From assembly GCF_001424385.1 (NCBI RefSeq), contig NZ_LMPO01000012.1, positions 17,037 through 81,036 of the forward strand: a DNA stretch of 64,000 nt, given 5' to 3'. Made by a program: the position numbers and the translations under genes. The DNA is from Curtobacterium sp. Leaf183. GTDB taxonomy: Bacteria; Actinomycetota; Actinomycetes; Actinomycetales; Microbacteriaceae. Below are positions 62,450 to 64,000 of the stretch, piece after piece. A model generated the notes under the pieces. It ran no database searches. It was not told where the DNA came from and saw only the letters and a list, made by a program, of their open reading frames with translations. The stretch's first letter is position 1, and each line of letters begins with the position of its first letter.

Positions 62450-62799
62450 CCGAGGTCCTGCAGTCCTTCATCGACACCGCGGGCGTCCGGGCGTGGATCG
62501 CGCTCGTCCTGCTGCTGGTCGCGGCGGTGCTCTCCCTGGGCGCGGCGGTCGGGATCGTCCGTTTCCCCGACCCGCTGGTCCGACTGCACGCCATGGCCAA
62601 GCCGCAGGTGCTCGGGCTCGCACTCGCCCTCGCGGCGATCGTCGTCGCCGTCGGCACCTGGACGGCGTTCTGGGTCGTGCTGCCGATCATGGTGTTCCAG
62701 CTGTTCCTGGTGCCGGTGTCGACGCACATGATCGCGCGGGCGGGTGTCCGGTCGGGCGAGTACCGCCACGAGGACCTGCTGGTCGACGACACCGAGTAG
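62446..62799 (+). CDS. mnhG: Mrp Na+/H+ antiporter subunit G (MnhG)
   Basis: A 117-residue protein with three helices. GIVRFPDPLVRLHAMAKPQVLGL is the MnhG signature. It ends the operon A(B)-C-D-E-F-G, so the complex is complete. GTG start, 4-bp overlap with mnhF. Confidence 0.94.
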   Translation: MTEVLQSFIDTAGVRAWIALVLLLVAAVLSLGAAVGIVRFPDPLVRLHAMAKPQVLGLALALAAIVVAVGTWTAFWVVLPIMVFQLFLVPVSTHMIARAGVRSGEYRHEDLLVDDTE

Positions 62800-62846
62800 G
62801 CGCGGCGGGGGCGCGGTCGCGGCGCGGCGCGGTCACGGCGGCGCAC

Positions 62847-62967
62847 GGTGCGAGGTTGGGGTCGCGCACGGTGCGAGGTTGCGCGCCGGTGCGAGGTTGA
62901 CCGCCTGGTGACGAGCAACAACCTGCCACCAGACACACAACCGCGCACGGGCCACCAACCACGCACC
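62847..62967. repeat. Second GGTGCGAGGTTG repeat cluster
   Basis: Direct units at 62847-62858, 62870-62881 and 62888-62899 are identical over 12 bp. Degenerate inverted units (CAACCTGCCACC at 62919-62930, CAACCACGCACC at 62956-62967) follow, with more decayed CGCACC words to about 63010. Same arrangement, three direct then two inverted, as at 13652-13750. It fills the gap between the convergent Mrp operon and MFS gene. Confidence 0.8.
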
Positions 62968-63031
62968 GTGCGGAACGGCCAACGACGCACCGGCCGACGA
63001 ACCGCGCACCGTGCGAGACGCGACGAGCCGG

Positions 63032-63069
63032 ACGGGAGGCCCGTGGCTGCGCCGCCACGGGCCTCCCGT
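63032..63069. terminator. GGACGGGAGGC-family hairpin terminator
   Basis: 15-bp perfect arms (ACGGGAGGCCCGTGG and its complement) with an 8-nt loop lie 3 bp after the MFS stop. It belongs to the same sequence family as 1215-1260. Confidence 0.8.
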
Positions 63070-63072
63070 GCG

Positions 63073-64000
63073 TCAGACGGTCGCGTCGCGGCGCGTGAGC
63101 AGCAGGTTGACGACGGCGGCGAGCACCACGATGCCGGCTGACAGGGCTGGGAAGAGCATCGCTGCCCCGGTGCCGGCGGACTCCGCGACCTCGCCGACGA
63201 CTGCGGACGTGAGCGACTGCCCGACGATCACGGCGGACCCGAGGATCGTCATGGTCGTCGCGGACCGGCCGACCGGGGAGCGGTCCGACCCCAGGCTGTA
63301 CTGCGCGACCAGCGTGGGGCCGATGCCGATGCCCATCACGGCCAGGACGATGCCGACGGCGAGCACCGAGTCCGCCGACGCGAAGGCGATCGCACCCCCG
63401 AGCAGCACGACGCCGAACACGAGCCAGCGCCACCCGACGCCGAACGACCGCGGGAAGAACGCCGAGCCGAGTGCGAGTCCGGCGGAACCGATGCCCATCA
63501 CGCCGTAGAGCAGCCCGGCCTGCGAGGACTCACCATGGGTCCCCATGAACGCGGTCAACGAGGTCAGCGTCGACCCGAAGAAGAAGCCGATCCCGAGGAT
63601 GCCGACCACGACGACGACCAGCCGCGGGCGGAGCAGCTGTCGGGCCGGGGCCTGCGGGGCGTCGTCGCGGTGTCCGAGCGACAGGCGGCCCGTCGGGTGC
63701 AGCGCGAACGCCGTGACGAACACGAACGTCAGCGCCGAGGCACCGGCGACGGCGACCCACGGGGCGATCGCGCTCGCGAGCAGTCCGACCAGGAACGGCC
63801 CGATGATGAACACCGTCTCGTCCGCGGCCGACTCGTACGCCATCGTGCCGGACAGGACCCGCTCGTGGCGGTCCTTCGTCATGCGCTGGCGGACGATCGC
63901 GACGAGTCGTGTGCGGGACATCGGGGCGACCTGCGGCGCGGACGCCCCGATCAGGAAGGAGAGCGCCAGCACGGCGAGGTCCGGCGCGACGCTCTGCACG
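63073..64000 (-). CDS. MFS transporter, partial (start beyond the window)
   Basis: At least 308 residues of a major facilitator protein, with the N-terminal part missing beyond position 64000. Visible helices include DLAVLALSFLIGASAPQVAP, SVLAVGIVLAVMGIGIGPTLV and AMLFPALSAGIVVLAAVVNL. The block PMSRTRLVAIVRQR looks like the end of helices 3-4, so about 90-110 residues lie outside. Substrate unknown; sequence resembles uncharacterised drug-type exporters. Confidence 0.88.
   Translation of the reverse strand, partial: VQSVAPDLAVLALSFLIGASAPQVAPMSRTRLVAIVRQRMTKDRHERVLSGTMAYESAADETVFIIGPFLVGLLASAIAPWVAVAGASALTFVFVTAFALHPTGRLSLGHRDDAPQAPARQLLRPRLVVVVVGILGIGFFFGSTLTSLTAFMGTHGESSQAGLLYGVMGIGSAGLALGSAFFPRSFGVGWRWLVFGVVLLGGAIAFASADSVLAVGIVLAVMGIGIGPTLVAQYSLGSDRSPVGRSATTMTILGSAVIVGQSLTSAVVGEVAESAGTGAAMLFPALSAGIVVLAAVVNLLLTRRDATV

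Overview
The window is very GC-rich actinobacterial chromosome, about 70 percent G+C by eye. Gene content, codon usage and neighbour pairs look like the family Microbacteriaceae, and a Curtobacterium-like genome fits best. This is inference, because no rRNA or tRNA gene lies in the window to confirm it. No phage, insertion sequence, CRISPR array or plasmid backbone is visible. The region reads as ordinary chromosome made of small operons separated by hairpin-rich, repeat-bearing gaps.

Layout: (1) 1-4.8 kb holds a LacI regulator, a TetR-MFS drug-efflux pair, an acetyltransferase and a HAD phosphatase. (2) 5.0-11.2 kb is a sugar-uptake operon (lipoprotein binding protein, two permeases, a debranching-type glycosidase) facing its own LacI regulator across a shared palindrome. 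(3) 11.3-20.8 kb is mixed: a lipoprotein, an XRE-cupin regulator facing a CxxC flavin oxidoreductase, a pentapeptide-repeat protein, an epimerase-dehydrogenase pair, a lipoprotein polysaccharide deacetylase, a decayed NTF2-like gene, a DNA-alkylation-repair-like protein, a TauE/SafE exporter and a NYN nuclease. (4) 20.9-28.8 kb is a peptide ABC transporter operon containing a leaderless (no signal peptide) gamma-glutamyltransferase and ending in a GntR regulator. (5) 28.9-37 kb carries a secreted mannose-lectin/M23 peptidase fusion, an alcohol dehydrogenase, OsmC, a Thr/Ser exporter, a DUF2795 protein and a stress-type SDR. (6) 37.1-41.3 kb is a GntR/ADP-ribosylglycohydrolase/NCS1 permease/PfkB kinase operon that resembles E. 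coli yegWUTV in content but has a different transporter. (7) 41.4-50.4 kb is dominated by envelope genes: two LCP ligases, an MMPL exporter, an Rpf-LysM protein, and an ECF sigma gene split by an in-frame amber codon. (8) 50.7-56.4 kb holds an RlmC-type rRNA methyltransferase and several sugar or short-chain dehydrogenases. (9) 56.5-62.8 kb is a complete six-gene Mrp Na+/H+ antiporter operon with subunits A and B fused. The window ends inside an MFS gene.

Two patterns run through the whole window. First, at least seventeen genes have a TAnnnT box exactly 12-13 nt before the start codon and no Shine-Dalgarno sequence. They look leaderless, and the rule helps choose starts. Second, a family of hairpins built on GGACGGGAGGC recurs between genes and also appears inside coding linkers. 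A second intergenic family is built on GGTGCGAGGTTG.

The best candidates for something undescribed are the lectin-peptidase fusion, the ADP-ribosylglycohydrolase operon with its swapped transporter, the glutamyl-peptide uptake-and-cleavage operon, and the amber-interrupted sigma factor.
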